Assembly: GCA_012934845.2 (NCBI GenBank)
Contig: WNNJ02000780.1
Location: 62,001 to 126,000, forward strand
From: Pomphorhynchus laevis
Taxonomy: Eukaryota > Acanthocephala > Palaeacanthocephala > Echinorhynchida > Pomphorhynchidae
Length of the DNA: 64,000 nt
Direction of reading: 5' to 3'
This document shows, in pieces, positions 29,028 to 41,302 of the stretch (the first letter of the stretch is position 1; the number at the start of each line of letters is the position of its first letter). Below the pieces are notes generated by a model. That model made no database searches and had not been told where the DNA came from. It worked only from the letters and a program-made list of their open reading frames with translations. Made by a program: the position numbers and the translations under genes.

Positions 29028-32000
29028 GTATTGTGTATTTCTAGATAGTTAAGTAAAAGCAATCGACTTTCCTCATACCACAGTTTACTCAACTATTTTG
29101 GTAGTCTTTGCGGGATATGACATCCGACAAGATATTTAAACCTAAAGCATTTGCAACGCCGATCAACAAGCCGAATCAGAAAATTCATGGACACATTGGA
29201 AACGGCGTTTCGAAAAGTATCTGACGAAACTTAACGACCTAATCGAAAACGATAGGCTCGATATACTCATAAATCACGTGTCGCCTAGTGTCTACAGCTA
29301 CATTTCCAAGACCAACGACTATAATCTCGCACTACAACAACTGGATGACTTGTACCTGAGGCTAAGAAACGAAGTATTTGCACGTTTTTAGCTAAGCTCC
29401 TGCCAAAAGTTCCAGAATCAGTCAATAGATGATTTCGTTCAGGCATTGGATCAGCTGGCCAAGAAATGCGAATTCAAAGATGTAAAAGCCGACGAACATC
29501 GCAGCATATGTGTACTTGACGCATTCATTTATTGATTAAGATCTGGCGACATTGATTGCTTGAGGTACCCAAGCTCACCTTGCTGACTGCAGTTAAAAAG
29601 GCCAGAACATTGGGGTCCGCGCAATTAAATGCTGAAGCATATCGAATGTCAGATGAACAAGTGTCAGCAGTCTCCGAACAAAGTAACATAGAAGGTACTT
29701 CACCACTCTGTGCTTTAGTCTCGAATGCGAAATACACATGCTTTTTCTGTGGACGGGATCGACACCCGCGGAGCAAATGTCCCGCAATGCTTGCGCGGTG
29801 TCGAAGATGTAATAAAATCGGCCACTTTTCGATTGTCTGCCGGTCAGACCCCACCGCTTCCTCTCGTTACGCTGCAACAACTATCGAACAGTCTAATCAA
29901 TATCCGTATCTCGCTAACCTCGAATTATCTGCCGCCAAATCTGACGACATAGCTCGGGCAAAAATTAAAGTATGTCTTAACGACTTTACTGTCATGGCGT
30001 TAATAGACACGGGCAGCGGCGAGAACTTAATTAACAAAACGGTGTCGACACGCTTAAAGTTAAGAAGAATTTCCTTTAAGCACAAAGTGTTCATGGCGTC
30101 TAGTGACTACGAATCCGCTATACGTTACTGCTGTACCGACGATGTAACCATCAAGGAAGCAGAATACAAGTCCGTACGCTTTTTGTATCTTAACAATTTG
30201 TGCAGTGACTATTCTCGGACATTCATTTCTTTCGAGTCATGAATCTCTCACTATGAAATTCAACGAAGTAAGACCACCACTGACTATTGGAGCTAGATGT
30301 GCTATCAAGATCCAGACGATATGCACCGCAGCATATGAAGTTCATTAGATGGGAAGTTCTCAGGACGCTAAAAATTGGAATCATCGAAAAGTGTCAAGCA
30401 CCATGGAGGGTAAGGTCGTCGTAGTCAATAGCAATAGCGGCTAGTGGTTGATTATGTCACAACTATCATCAAGTTCACTCTGCTAGACGCTTACCCCCTA
30501 CCGCGAATCGATACGCTTTCAGAGAAAATCGCGCGATACTCTGTTTATAGTAAATTTGAACTAAAAGGGGCGTATCGCCAATGAGAGCTGCACCGACCAA
30601 TCATTCACTGCGTTTGAAGCCGACGGATCCTTGTACCAGTACAAGCGGTTTCCATTTAGCCTTACGAACGCTCCCGTCGTGTTCCAATGGGTGATCGACC
30701 AGATTATTCAAACGGAAAATCTAGATGGTACCTTTGCCCACCTTGATGATTTGGTGGTGTGTGGTCATTCTATTCTTAACCATGGCCAGAACTTCAACAA
30801 TCTGTTGAAAGCCATCCAGAAATACAACATAACTCTGACCGCTGAGAAGTGTGAAAAATATACCCTTCGTCTGAATATTCTCGGTTATGTAATCGAACAC
30901 GGGAAACTGCGTCCAGATTCTGCCCACACTAAGCCACTTCGAGACATGACGAAACCAACGCACGAAAAAGAGATGAAGAGACTAATGGAGATGTTCACCC
31001 ATTACTCAAGATGGATAAGAAACTATTCCGAATGTATTCGACAATTAATCGAATGCCGGTCGTTCCCGTTACATAGCGAAGCGGTTGAGACATTTGAAGA
31101 CATGCGTCGCGACGTACTTGATGCAGTACTTACAACAGTTGATCCTAACAATCCACTCACAGTGGAAAACAGACGCGTCTAATCACGCAATCCGAGTTGT
31201 TCTGACACAAGACGATCACCCTGTTGCTTCTTTCTCAAAAACTCTCCAAGCCTAAGCTCGCACATATTCTTCGGTTTAAAAAGAAGCGGTAGCCCTCGTC
31301 GAAGCCTTGGAATCATGGCGTCACTATCTTTAGGGAAAACAGTTTCGCGTGATAACGGATTAACGAAGCGTTTCCTTCATTTTCAAGAAGACCCAACACA
31401 GTCAAATCAAAAACGAAAAGTTAAGTCGGTGGAAGATGGAACTAGCTGCGTTCTCATTCGATATAGTCTACCATCCTGGGCTCCGATAATTGTACTGCTG
31501 ACGCGCTATCCCGAATTACTTGCCCGGCGTGTACGTCTAACGATCTGAACAAATTAAAGGACATTCACGACACCTACTGTCATCCAGACGTTACATGGTT
31601 GCATCACTTTGCAAATACAAAGAATTTACCATTTTCGGTTCCTGATGTACGACAGATTATTTCGAGCTGTCCTACATTAAAGGTCCTCTTTCCAGTTGCA
31701 ACCATAATCGATATTTACTCGCAGTGATAGACAAATTCTCGAGATACCCGTTGGGGTTTGCGTGTAATGATATGTCGGCCTATACGGTTATCCACTGTTT
31801 AAACAGTCTATTTTTCTTATTCGGTCTTTCGGACTGTATACATTGCGACCAATGGCCCGCATTTATGGCACGAAATTTCAAGTATTTTCTTCTAAGGCAC
31901 GGGATCACGTTGAGTCACTCCCGTCCGTAAAATCCGACAGGAAATACCCAGACAGAGCGCTCGAACGGCACCATCTGGCGAACGATCGAATTTGCAGTAG

Positions 32001-32682
32001 CGACCCGAAAGATCGATATCACACAGTGGCAGCAATGTTTACTTCTGGCCCTGCAATACGATCGATATTGTGTGTAGCCACTAATTGTACGCCACACGAA
32101 CGTTTCCTTAAATTTGAACGGTGAACGAGCTCGAATAACAATGTTCCACAATGACTGCTAAATCCAGATCTTGTGGTTTTGAAGAGACACGTTGCTACCA
32201 GTAAGTACGACGACAGAACCGAAATAGTGAGTATCGAAAAGAGCAATTCGAAAACAGAGCGCATAGAACGCTCCAGCGGATCGAAGACAGTGTTGTCCTT
32301 GAAACACTTGGCCCCATTCCCGCGAGTCGACAGCGAAGTATATAGCTTTCAGCAGCCGATTCCTCACAATGTGGACAACTTCATCAATGACTCCTCAACA
32401 CAGTCCAGCGATTATAACCAATCATGCATTGCGGATAGGAGCACGATGCCAAGTCACGTGGATGAGACGAGTTCCGATAGCGCTTTACCACCGAAGATTT
32501 ATCGGGAGAATAACAAAATCACATCGTCCCAAGGAGCCAAATTTAGTAGATATGGAAGAATGATTTAAACACCTAATTACCTCGACGATTACGATCGAAG
32601 CCTTTAAAAGAAGCAAGGGAGAATGTTGTATTGTGTATTTCTAGATAGTTGAGTAAAAGCAATCGACTTTCCTCATACCACA
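29028..32682 (+). mobile_element. Ty3-type LTR retrotransposon, fossil
   Basis: It is bounded by 55-base direct repeats (29028-29082 and 32628-32682) that differ at one position and end ACCACA. In order on the plus strand: gag-like region (about 29130-29560), CCHC zinc knuckle (CRRCNKIGHFSIVC, near 29800), protease (LIDTGSGEN, near 30005), RT (FPFSLTNAPVVFQ and HLDDLVV, 30630-30770), RNase H remnant, and integrase zinc-binding and core parts (31560-31930). The element is broken, with about six or more breaks. The terminal repeats are much shorter than usual LTRs and may be remnants. Their close match suggests the insertion is not very old. Confidence 0.85.
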
Positions 32683-34199
32683 AATATAACTTTAAAATTG
32701 AAAGAAAAATAATGTTTAATCAAAATTGAATAATTTAGTAATAAATAATTTACTAATTATAAATAATAAATAATTGTTATAAGATTTTATATAATTTACA
32801 GACAATGTATAAAATTTGGGTTATAAATTGTATAAAATCTCATATATGCAATTATTAATAGGATTAATGATTAATTATCAATTTGAATTTTAATTTAATT
32901 TTAAATTTATAAATAATATATAAGTATGCACAGTTAGCTGATCTGATTATCTTTAGTAATATATTAACTTAATAAAATACCATATATTTATTTAAATTTA
33001 GAAATACGCTATAATGAAATTTTATGATTTTGTCAATCTTATGGTGAAATCTTATTATTTTATACTTTATCAAGGTAGAACACTATTTACATATTTTACG
33101 TGTGAGTATTATTTAAGATATTAAAGATTATTTTAAAAAGCAGTATTTGTAAAATATAAATAGTAGGAAAAAAAACAAGATAACTATTAGAATACTTAAA
33201 TATCTAGATAATAAGATCTACAAATTTAAATATTTAAATAGCTAAATTAATCCATTACTTTTCTTAGATAAGGAAAAAACACATTATAAAATGCATAACC
33301 AATATTGCTGACTTCTGTGATATTGAAATCATCACTAAAAATATAGCACGTTAAAAAAAAGTTTGAGATAAATAACATACAGTAAGTTTCCAAACATAAA
33401 ATGTCCGATGATGATTTGCTTAATTAGCGCAGAGGACAAACGATGACGATTATATAGTTTAGAAGAAGAATCATCATATTGAGTGTGAAATCTCTAGTTC
33501 GATCGGTTTACGAAGGAGTCTAAGGGGGTGCTTCAGCAGGTCGAGGCAGTCTGTTTTATTGTTGCAGTTATTAACTTTCTAATCCGAATTACTTTTCATT
33601 TTTTCTATTCAAAACTGTTCCATTATTTACTAACATTATTTACCTATTGGCTCTATCATTTTTTTTATAAAAAAATGATAAATAATTAAAAAAATAAATA
33701 ATTTACCGTTTATGATTGAGTTAATAAATAATTGATTTGTACTTATAAATATATCATACGCAGCATTAAATATTTAGTTTAACTGCCGTTAATGTAGATT
33801 ATTTTCAATTTTTTATAGACAATTTTAATGCTTTCCAAAGTATTTGTTCGGAATTTAGGATATATAAAATATTCTTATAAAATATTTGAATGATAAAATT
33901 GTACAATTTTGTCTAGATGATGATAGCAGTTAACTTTCGAAAATTCGTTATTTAAAATAAAAAATTTCTATTCACTATGTCCACTGATAAATAATATAAA
34001 CCAATGAGTGAACAGTCAATTTATAATATAATAAAATAATGAAAATTAATGAAATTAAAATAATGAAAATAATTGTCAGTTGCTTTGAAATTGCTGGGAA
34101 CTGTATAAACAATCATTTTTGCAGCAGCTGGATAATAAACTAAGGCCATAACTGGGGGACCGCACTATGTTAACGTTCACGTGTAGTAATTGAGCCAGG
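32683..34199. other. AT-rich spacer, nothing firmly recognised
   Basis: No gene. A GC-richer patch at about 33470-33560 (GGGGGTGCTTCAGCAGGTCG) has a faint mirror near 47090-47160 (GAAGCACCCCCTACTTACGA); too short to name. Confidence 0.45.
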
Positions 34200-36090
34200 C
34201 AGTGCGTCAAGGAAATGCGGCTTGCTTTATTGAGTCAACCAGTAACCCTCTGAAACTGAACAGTTTTCTCGGGATTTATAGTTAACCTGTATTTATACAA
34301 TGTCTTCAAAATCACGTTAAGGTTTTCATTATGTTGATCCACTGTGTTTCCTGCTACCACAACGTCGTCTAAGTAAGAGAATACATTGACTAGCTTCTCC
34401 TTGTCGATTATTGAATTCATAGTTCGTTGGAAGGCTGCAACGCCGTTTGTCAAACCAAAAGGCATGTACTTGTATTGAAATAATCGGCCGGCGGCCTCAA
34501 ATGATGTGAACACTTTTTCCGAATCGAGTAGTGGAATTTGATTATAAGCATCTTTCAAATCAAAGCTGCTGAAAAATCTATACCTGGCGATTTTTTTCTA
34601 CGAAATCATCTGTCTTTGGCAACGGGTGAGCGTCCACTATGGTATATTTGTTTATAATCTGGGAGTAATCGATGACTAATCTACGCTTACCTGATTTATG
34701 AGTAACAATCAACACCTGTGCTCTCTAAGGAGAATGACTAGGTTCTATGATTCCTTTATCGAGCAAATGTTTGATTTGACACTTTATAAAATGTTCTTGA
34801 TCTGGTGTGCGTCTACGAGATTTGGTTTGGATAGGTTTGCAATCATCACTAAGTAGTGCAAATAAGCGAGGTAATGGAATCGCTGATGTAGATGACTGTA
34901 AGTTTGCTAGCGATAATGTTTTAATTGATTATCCGAATTCGATGTTGAGATTTTGGAATTGTTGTAAAAAAGAATGACCGAGAATCAAGTCGGAGCATAG
35001 GTTCTTGATGACGTAAAGTTTGACGTTTTGAATGAGTTGACTATCGTATTGAATATCTGTCCTGCATATTTTTAACAATTTGCTACTGTAATCTTTTGAC
35101 GCCATATGAACGGTTTCGTTACATGGTAAAGTAAGTAGTTTGCATTGAGTAAGTGCTTTGTCATAAATGAAATTGGCTGCACTACCTGTATCAACGAGAG
35201 CTCTTAGTGTTATATTTCCAATTTGATGTTGATTGTTGTTTTCTGCAAAGGATTATAAACAGTGTTGCAATATATGGCGGATATTTGAAGGTCGCTAAGC
35301 TGTTTTGGTTGTTCGCGTGACTGACATACTTTTGAAAAGTGGCCTTGCCTCTCCGCAGTTATGACAGTTGAGCAATTTGGCTGGACAATCATATCGTGGA
35401 TGCCGATTTCCACCGCAGAAGAAACATTTTGTTCGGTTATTAACGACGATGGATCTGGCTACATCAATTTTTTGACTCTCTTCATGATTGCAATTTGACA
35501 CAGATAAAAACGATTCGTGAATGTTACGGTCTTCGTAATTTTTTGCATGTATTTCAGCTTGTTCTAAACTTCGTGCGACGTCGTAAATTTCTTTTAACGT
35601 CAATTCTGTGCGTTCTAAAAGAGGCTGTCTGATTTGCTGTGATCGTAATCCACGAATAAATGAATCACGCACATATTGGTTATGATGCTCGTCGGCGGAG
35701 ACGGCTTTAAATTCGCAATTTTTACCGATTTGCAGGAGAGTTTGAAAAAACCGGTCGATACTTTGTTCCAGTTTTTGCTTTGTTGAGGATAAAAGATGTC
35801 GATTGTAAATAACGTTTTGGTTTCACAAATAATGTTTCCAGTTTGTCGATAGCTTCTTCGAACGTTTTGCATTCGTCGACGTGAGCATAAAACGTTCCAC
35901 TGATTAAATTGACCAAGATAAGGAGTTTCTGAGTGTCAGTGATGTTCGGAATTATCGATAAAAATGAAGATATTCTCTGTTTCCAATGTATCCAATCGAC
36001 GGTAGCGTTCTGATTGTCAGGGGCGATTGTGAGCATTTCGGGTTTGAGAAACTTCTCCATTCGTATACAATTGTTCAATAAATTGTAGTA
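34200..36090 (-). mobile_element. Ty3-type LTR retrotransposon, partial fossil
   Basis: Minus strand, from 36078: gag (WIHWKQRISSFL, FIRGLRSQQIRQPLLE), CCHC knuckles (CFFCGGNRHPRYDC), protease (ALVDTGSAA, near 35200) and RT (MKDAYNQIPL, YMPFGLTNGVAAFQR, FSYLDDVVVAG, near 34560-34235). It ends inside RT; RNase H, integrase and the 3' LTR are missing. It is broken, with several breaks. A gag-RT relative of the element at 29028 but clearly a different family. Just upstream of its gag start, AATTGTTCAATAAA and its complement lie about 45 bases apart (36070-36128). Confidence 0.82.
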
Positions 36091-36157
36091 AACAAACTAA
36101 GATTCGCCAAATAGGCTTTATTGAACAATCTATAAAAAGGTCAAATAATTATAAGTC

Positions 36158-36905
36158 ATACAACATTTATGTCACCATACACTGTCATATAACTGTCACA
36201 ACAGTTATACAACATTTAGAGTACATGACGACGAACCAGAACGAAGATGAATGCATATCAGTTAATGGCGTGCTTCTGCCAAAGACAACTGCGTTCAAAT
36301 ATCTGGGATCAGTCATCTCCAGCACAGGAGGAGTGGCAAAAGACGTCACCACTCGCATCAACGCAAGCTGGACAAAATGGAGAGCAGCCACTGGAGTTTT
36401 GTGCGACAAACGCATGCCAGACAAACTCAAATCGAAGTTCTACAGAAGCGTAATACGGCCTGTAGCAATGTACGGTGCTGAGTGCTGGGCAATGACAGCA
36501 GAAGCAGAACGTAAGCTTGGATGCATGGAAACCAAAATGCTAAGGTGGATCGCAGGAAAGACTCGCCTAGATCATGTCCGTAACGAAGACATCCGCAAGC
36601 GATTTGGCGTAGCACCCATAGCAGACAAACTGAGAGAATCAAGGCTGCGATGGTATGGACATGTAATGAGGGCAGACGTGAACACATTAGCGCAGGCACC
36701 ATTTCAAATCGAGGTCGACGGAAAGAGACCAATAGGAAGACCACAGAAAAGATGGATGGATACCCTTCTTAAGGACATGAAAATGGTCGGACTCACGCCC
36801 AAAGACGCAGCAAAGAAGGCATTTTGGCGTCAACGATCGTGGCAAGCGGACCCCGTCATACGGGATAAACGCTAAGAAGAAGAAAGATACAACATTTATG
36901 TCACC
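36158..36905 (+). mobile_element. RTE-clade LINE 3' fragment with 19-bp target-site duplication
   Basis: The sequence ATACAACATTTATGTCACC occurs at 36158-36176 and again at 36887-36905, exactly bracketing a 710-bp insert that ends CTAAGAAGAAGAAAG, a typical short RTE tail. The frame at 36225-36875 encodes the RTE C-terminus (listed next). Classic target-primed insertion, 5'-truncated and fairly recent. Confidence 0.9.
36225..36875 (+). pseudogene. RTE-clade reverse transcriptase, C-terminal part
   Basis: 216 residues, uninterrupted. Diagnostic boxes of the RTE/BovB C-terminus: FKYLGSVISSTGG, LCDKRMPDKLKSKFY, RPVAMYGAECWAM, KMLRWIAGKTRLD, IRKRFGVAPIADKLRE, RLRWYGHVMRA and GRPQKRWMDTLLKD. The polymerase core and endonuclease are absent through 5' truncation, so it cannot work alone. 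The first ATG (36225) is within the truncated frame and is not a true start. Base composition is much less AT-rich than the flanks. Confidence 0.92.
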
Positions 36906-37385
36906 CCTAATCTCAAATTATCATTTTTGATAAAATTGTGGATCATGATACGTACTGATCTTAATTCACGTTCAAATGCAAGCACATTGCATGTTTGCTT
37001 CTTGATATAGAGTCACGAATTTCATTATGCATTATAGTTGCATGATCCAAGGCTAAACGATTAAGGATGTGCAATACTGAATTAGTGTCCAACACTGAAA
37101 CTTTTTACAACAGTCATAAACTCTTATTATGCATAAGAGCTACAAACGGGTTTGCTTGCTCGTATGCACATAGAATTACTCATCATTATGGAAATTCTCA
37201 ATTCTCACATAATCTTGTGGATGCATTGACTGTAATTCTTTTGAGAATTCGCAAAAATTCCACATGTTTGCGCATCCTATATTACACTAGTGGATTCTAT
37301 ATTACAAAAGTGGCCGTGAGTCCAGCATATTCATATATGGAAGATATCAATGGTCAAAAGGCGAAATCATACATAAACAAAAACA
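36906..37385 (+). other. Spacer with an uncharacterised 114-codon frame
   Basis: 37067-37411 is open from an ATG (…YAHRITHHYGN…LRIRKNSTCLRIL…) but matches no family I know and has no supporting context. CTATATTACA occurs twice near 37275-37305. Probably chance. Confidence 0.2.
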
Positions 37386-37607
37386 AAATACTTTCATGTG
37401 CAAACTTGTGAGCACATGAAAGTATTTGTGAGTACGCCTATCTCATTAGGCGTACTCACACGTTTGTCCAGAGTTCAATTCTTACTTAGCCTGGGTAAAC
37501 GGTGAGAACAAAAAGGCTTGTGATCATTCTCAATCATATCTTAAAGCAGCCAAAAGTCACTCTCTGGATCAACATGCTGGACAAGCAGCAATGTTGATCC
37601 AGAGAGT
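37386..37607. repeat. Cluster of three perfect hairpins
   Basis: Hairpin 1: 37386-37401 with 37412-37427 (16 bp). Hairpin 2: 37427-37440 with 37447-37460 (14 bp, TGAGTACGCCTA). Hairpin 3: ACTCTCTGGATCAACAT (37559-37575) with 37591-37607 (17 bp), whose loop itself forms GCTG/CAGC. Hairpins 1 and 2 abut. They stand directly before the LINE at 37620. Confidence 0.92.
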
Positions 37608-37619
37608 ACTTGCTCTTGA

Positions 37620-39535
37620 AAAAGAAATGATAAACTAAAAAAGGATGATGTAGTTCATGAATCTGATTTGAATAAATTCAAATCGGAGTTGAACGCAGCA
37701 ACATTACACAAGTACAAATCGTTGAAACAGGAGAAAGAGAAGTCATCGATTTTGGTTACTACTTTCAATCGTTTTAACGATTAGTCACAAACGAAAATAG
37801 AAGGTTCTCAGAATGAGGATAATACTGTGGAATATTGTTCCATGGTATCGACTGATTCTGAGGGTCATTCGATTAAGGTAACAGGGACTGCTCTTAAGGG
37901 GCAGACGTTACCTGAATCACTTTAGGTGGCGTCGAGTAGGAGGGGCAGTTCCTGGCAAAAAGATTCTAATGCAAGAAAAAAGCGAAACATTGAATTTTCT
38001 TTGCTTGAAGACATCTGACTGATGAGTTGCAATATAGGTTCTGTTAAGAACCTGATACAGTTTTTAGTCTCATTCAGGCGGATGTGCTTCACTTTCAGGA
38101 AGCGTGATCACCCGATCAATTGAAGATATTTGGCAGAAAGATCGACGACTACGTCACATTTGTGTCTGCGGAGGGTCTCAGAATGGAACCATTTTTAGTG
38201 TCGTTGGTAAAGAAGCGTTTTTGCGCGTCTTTACTATCGTATGGCACTAGCGAAGTAGGTTCATTCCAACTTCTCCGTGTTTTCATATCCAGACGCCCAG
38301 TTTATATATCAAGTTGTTATATTAAACCGAGTGCCTGGAGTTCGAAAAGGGGGATGAGAGAGATTCGGTCTATGATGTTGATGATATTCAATTTGGGTGC
38401 TCAGTTTTTAATAGGAGATTTTAACGACGACGGAGGGTCTCGGGTGGGCAATATAATCGCCCCAGCATTGGAGGTCATATGTCCCCCGGAAGGGACATTC
38501 ATCCATCTTCAAAATAAATATTGCTCCACATTGGATTTTGCAATACAAAATAAAAATACTAAATTCAAAATGAAATGGCAGCAGAATTTGTTCCTTGTGA
38601 AGGGAAGATGGGTGTCGAATGCTTAAGACACAAGACCCATAACAATATCTAATAACATCTTTATGGTATATAAGAGGGCTCTTGCTAGGAACCTTTCCCG
38701 ATTCTACGAGGATCGTGATATGTTGGGAAACCACATTCACGGTTTTCGTAGAGGAAGGGAAACTGTTAAGGCAGTAAGGTCCATTCAGAGCTTTATCACC
38801 AGCGACAGTCGACCTGCAATCCTCTATTCGCTGGATGTATCGGCAGCCTTCGACAACCTGGGGCATGATGCAATAATTATAACGTTGACCACTGATGGAA
38901 TACCGAGTAATACGTTGCGTCGCGTCCTAGCCATTTTAAAAGCAATAATTTTCTACTTGGATGATGGCGCGGGCAATTACTATCATCTCAACAAAGGAAT
39001 TTCCCAGGGCTCTCATCTGTCTCCTATTATTTATATGATAGTGACAGGGAGAGTTCTGAAGGGTCTTTTGGATAGGAACACTCACGCCATCATTTAAGCC
39101 GACGACATCTTGATTACATTTAAAAGAAACACTCTGTCGGATGCAAGGTTCAAAGGACGTATGAAATCTGTAATGGGTATTGTTGCTCAGCGCTTAGCGA
39201 AGTTATGTTTGTCTTTAAACCCAACTAAGAGCAACTTTATTCATTACAGATTTCGACGTCCTGGAAAGCACACTCGTCTACTTGATTATTTTCCAGGGAA
39301 TCGAAAGCGTCGTGTGCGCATTCTGGGATCCGTCTTCGAACCATGTTTGCATCATCGGTCAGATATGGCTAGGTGTTTTAAATTAGTTCGAACAAGACTA
39401 CGTATGTTTGAGAGAGCGAGACGATTAAATGTCAGTTTTGATCGGTGTGTAATCTTGCTCAATTCGTTTGTATTGAGCGGATTGTACTTTTACCCAAACA
39501 ATCGCCCCCAGAACAACGTTATATATTTTTAAAAC
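37620..39535 (+). mobile_element. Jockey/I-group LINE (family Y), degraded
   Basis: Plus-strand reading: an acidic-basic coil-like ORF1 remnant at about 37640-37980 (KSELNAATLHKYKSLKQEKE); apurinic endonuclease at 38120-38626 (QFLIGDFNDDGG, PPEGTFIH, STLDFAI); RT at 38663-39520 with HIHGFRRGRETV, ILYSLDVSAAFDN (motif A), GISQGSHLSPIIYM (B) and ADDILITF (C), then KLCLSLNPTKSNFI. A stop codon sits immediately before the ADD of motif C at about 39097. The endonuclease lacks its N-terminal third, and frame changes separate ORF1, endonuclease and RT. Related to LINE X but a separate family. Confidence 0.8.
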
Positions 39536-40149
39536 GACTGTGCATCTTAATGAATATTTTTTGAATGAAATAGAAATTAAAAATAAATAAATATGTTTTA
39601 TTTTACAATAGAAAAATTAAGGCTTTTGAATAATTTTTATTTTTTGTTTTTGTACTGGATTGATTTTTTCTCTTATTTTTGAAAGTGTGTGGATTAATTA
39701 TTTTAATTAGTTCTTTATATGCACCTGAGCTCAAGTGCTTCTAATACCGGACAAGTGTCTCAATCGAAGCATGAAGAAAACCAAACGGAAGCTAGATTGG
39801 CACCCCATATTTGGTTGGAGTCGAGAAGAAAAAAGGAGGAGAAAAAGAAGAAGAAATATGTATATAAAACATTTGTTTTTTACTTTAATAAATCATCAAT
39901 TATATATAACGATTTTGATTCCAGCATCAATTTGCAAAACGACAAGAAACTTTATTTATGTGATTCTTTTTTCTTTTTCGTGTTAATTTCTAAAGATGCT
40001 AGAAGTTACTAGCGAAATATCAAAATGATTTTTATTGTGGTTCAACTATACCTGATAGCTTCTGAATATTTAAAAATTTAAATACTTTTGTATTTTTTGT
40101 TATTTTTTAATTTGTAATTTAGTGGAGTTGTAAGTGGTTGTATATCCGT
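39536..40149. repeat. AT-rich region with a dispersed repeat shared with 61668-61865
   Basis: About 39895-40080 (CGATTTTGATTCCAGCATCA…AAATATCAAAATGATTTTT…TTCAACTATACCTGAT) matches 61675-61860 with moderate divergence. The preceding 39719-39890 has open frames in two phases rich in Lys/Arg (KKEEKKKKK) that I do not recognise; low-complexity GAA/AAG repeats explain them. Confidence 0.6.
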
Positions 40150-41300
40150 ACCGTCATTTTATTTGTTCCCAGAAGATTATCCAGTCGTGGTGCTGGATTG
40201 CAATGATTACATTAAATTCGGTGAAGAAGTACTGGAAGGTGATCAATTTACCCCTATTTCAATAGATCCTACTAATTCAATGGAAAGAAAATTTATATGC
40301 TTAACTTATACAAAGCCGAAAATATACCTCTTTCGAACTATAGACTCATCATATCTAGTAATGCTAAACCTTTATTCATGTATTTACTTCCTAAAGTACA
40401 TAAATCTGTTCGTTTCGTACGACCAGTCATCGCATCATACAACAGCTTTAGTCATCAACTAGCAAAATTCATTAATAAAAAAACTACAGCTGCACATTGT
40501 TATGACTAAAGTATCCATTAAAGACAGACATGATTTTGCTACTCGAGTTAAGAATCTGAATCACGATTGTCACCTAATTACCGCAGATTTAATATCACTA
40601 TTTACTAATGTACCCCTGGTTGATGCTAAAACACTCGCGAGTCATTTACTGACTGATAAGGACATAACTGGACACTCGGTTTTTCCGAATGGTTTGAACT
40701 CATCTCGTTCTGCACTGACAAAAGCCATTTTGTGTTCAACAAAAATATGTATGTCCAATATAAAGGTGTCGCAATTGGATCTCCATTAAGACCAGCGTTG
40801 GCTGAGATTTATTTACGAAATTGGAAGGGTGACAATCACCAACGCTTACCCAGCCTAAGATTCTACGTGCGTTACGTGGATGATGCATATATGGCATTTG
40901 ATTCTGATTTACCTCCAGACGATTTTATTATTAAGTCCTAAATTCTAAAGATAATAATATTAATTGGAGTATTGAACACCCTTATAACAACCGCATTAGT
41001 TTTTTGGACGTAAATTGCTAGGTAATCCAATCAGTGCAACAGTGCACAGAAAGGATATCCCTAACATTGTAACTAGCTGGTCATCTCATTTACCTGTAAA
41101 ATGGAAAACGTCACAGACACGATCCCTATTCCTGCGAGCACACCGTATTTGCTCAAATGAACATTTACTTCGGGATGAATTGAATTATATCTATTTTCTA
41201 CTAAAACAAGCAGACTTTCCACCTAATATCATTAATCTCGCATTCCATCATGCCCGTCGCATCATAAATAATCAAAGACAACGATCTGCAATTATAAAAA
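40150..41300 (+). mobile_element. Second Penelope-like family, RT remnant
   Basis: Plus-strand frames show PVVVLDCNDYI, LEGDQFTPISIDPTN, YRLIISSNAKPLFMYLLPKVHK (Penelope PKxHK box, split at a residue here), HLITADLISLFTNVP (motif A), QYKGVAIGSPLRPALAEIYL (B), RYVDDAYM (C) and later the FLRAHRICS segment. It is broken in several places. No GIY-YIG was found. It is less AT-rich and only distantly similar to the family at 3690, 60200 and 63600. Its end abuts the LINE at 41303. Confidence 0.85.
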
Positions 41301-41302
41301 TA

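Noticed and set aside
33470-33560. GC-rich patch as a structured RNA gene shared with 47090-47160
   Set aside because: Only about 12 bases match well; insufficient for a family.
39719-40012. 97- and 83-codon Lys/Arg-rich frames
   Set aside because: Explained by AAG/GAA low complexity and a non-coding dispersed repeat; two phases are equally open.
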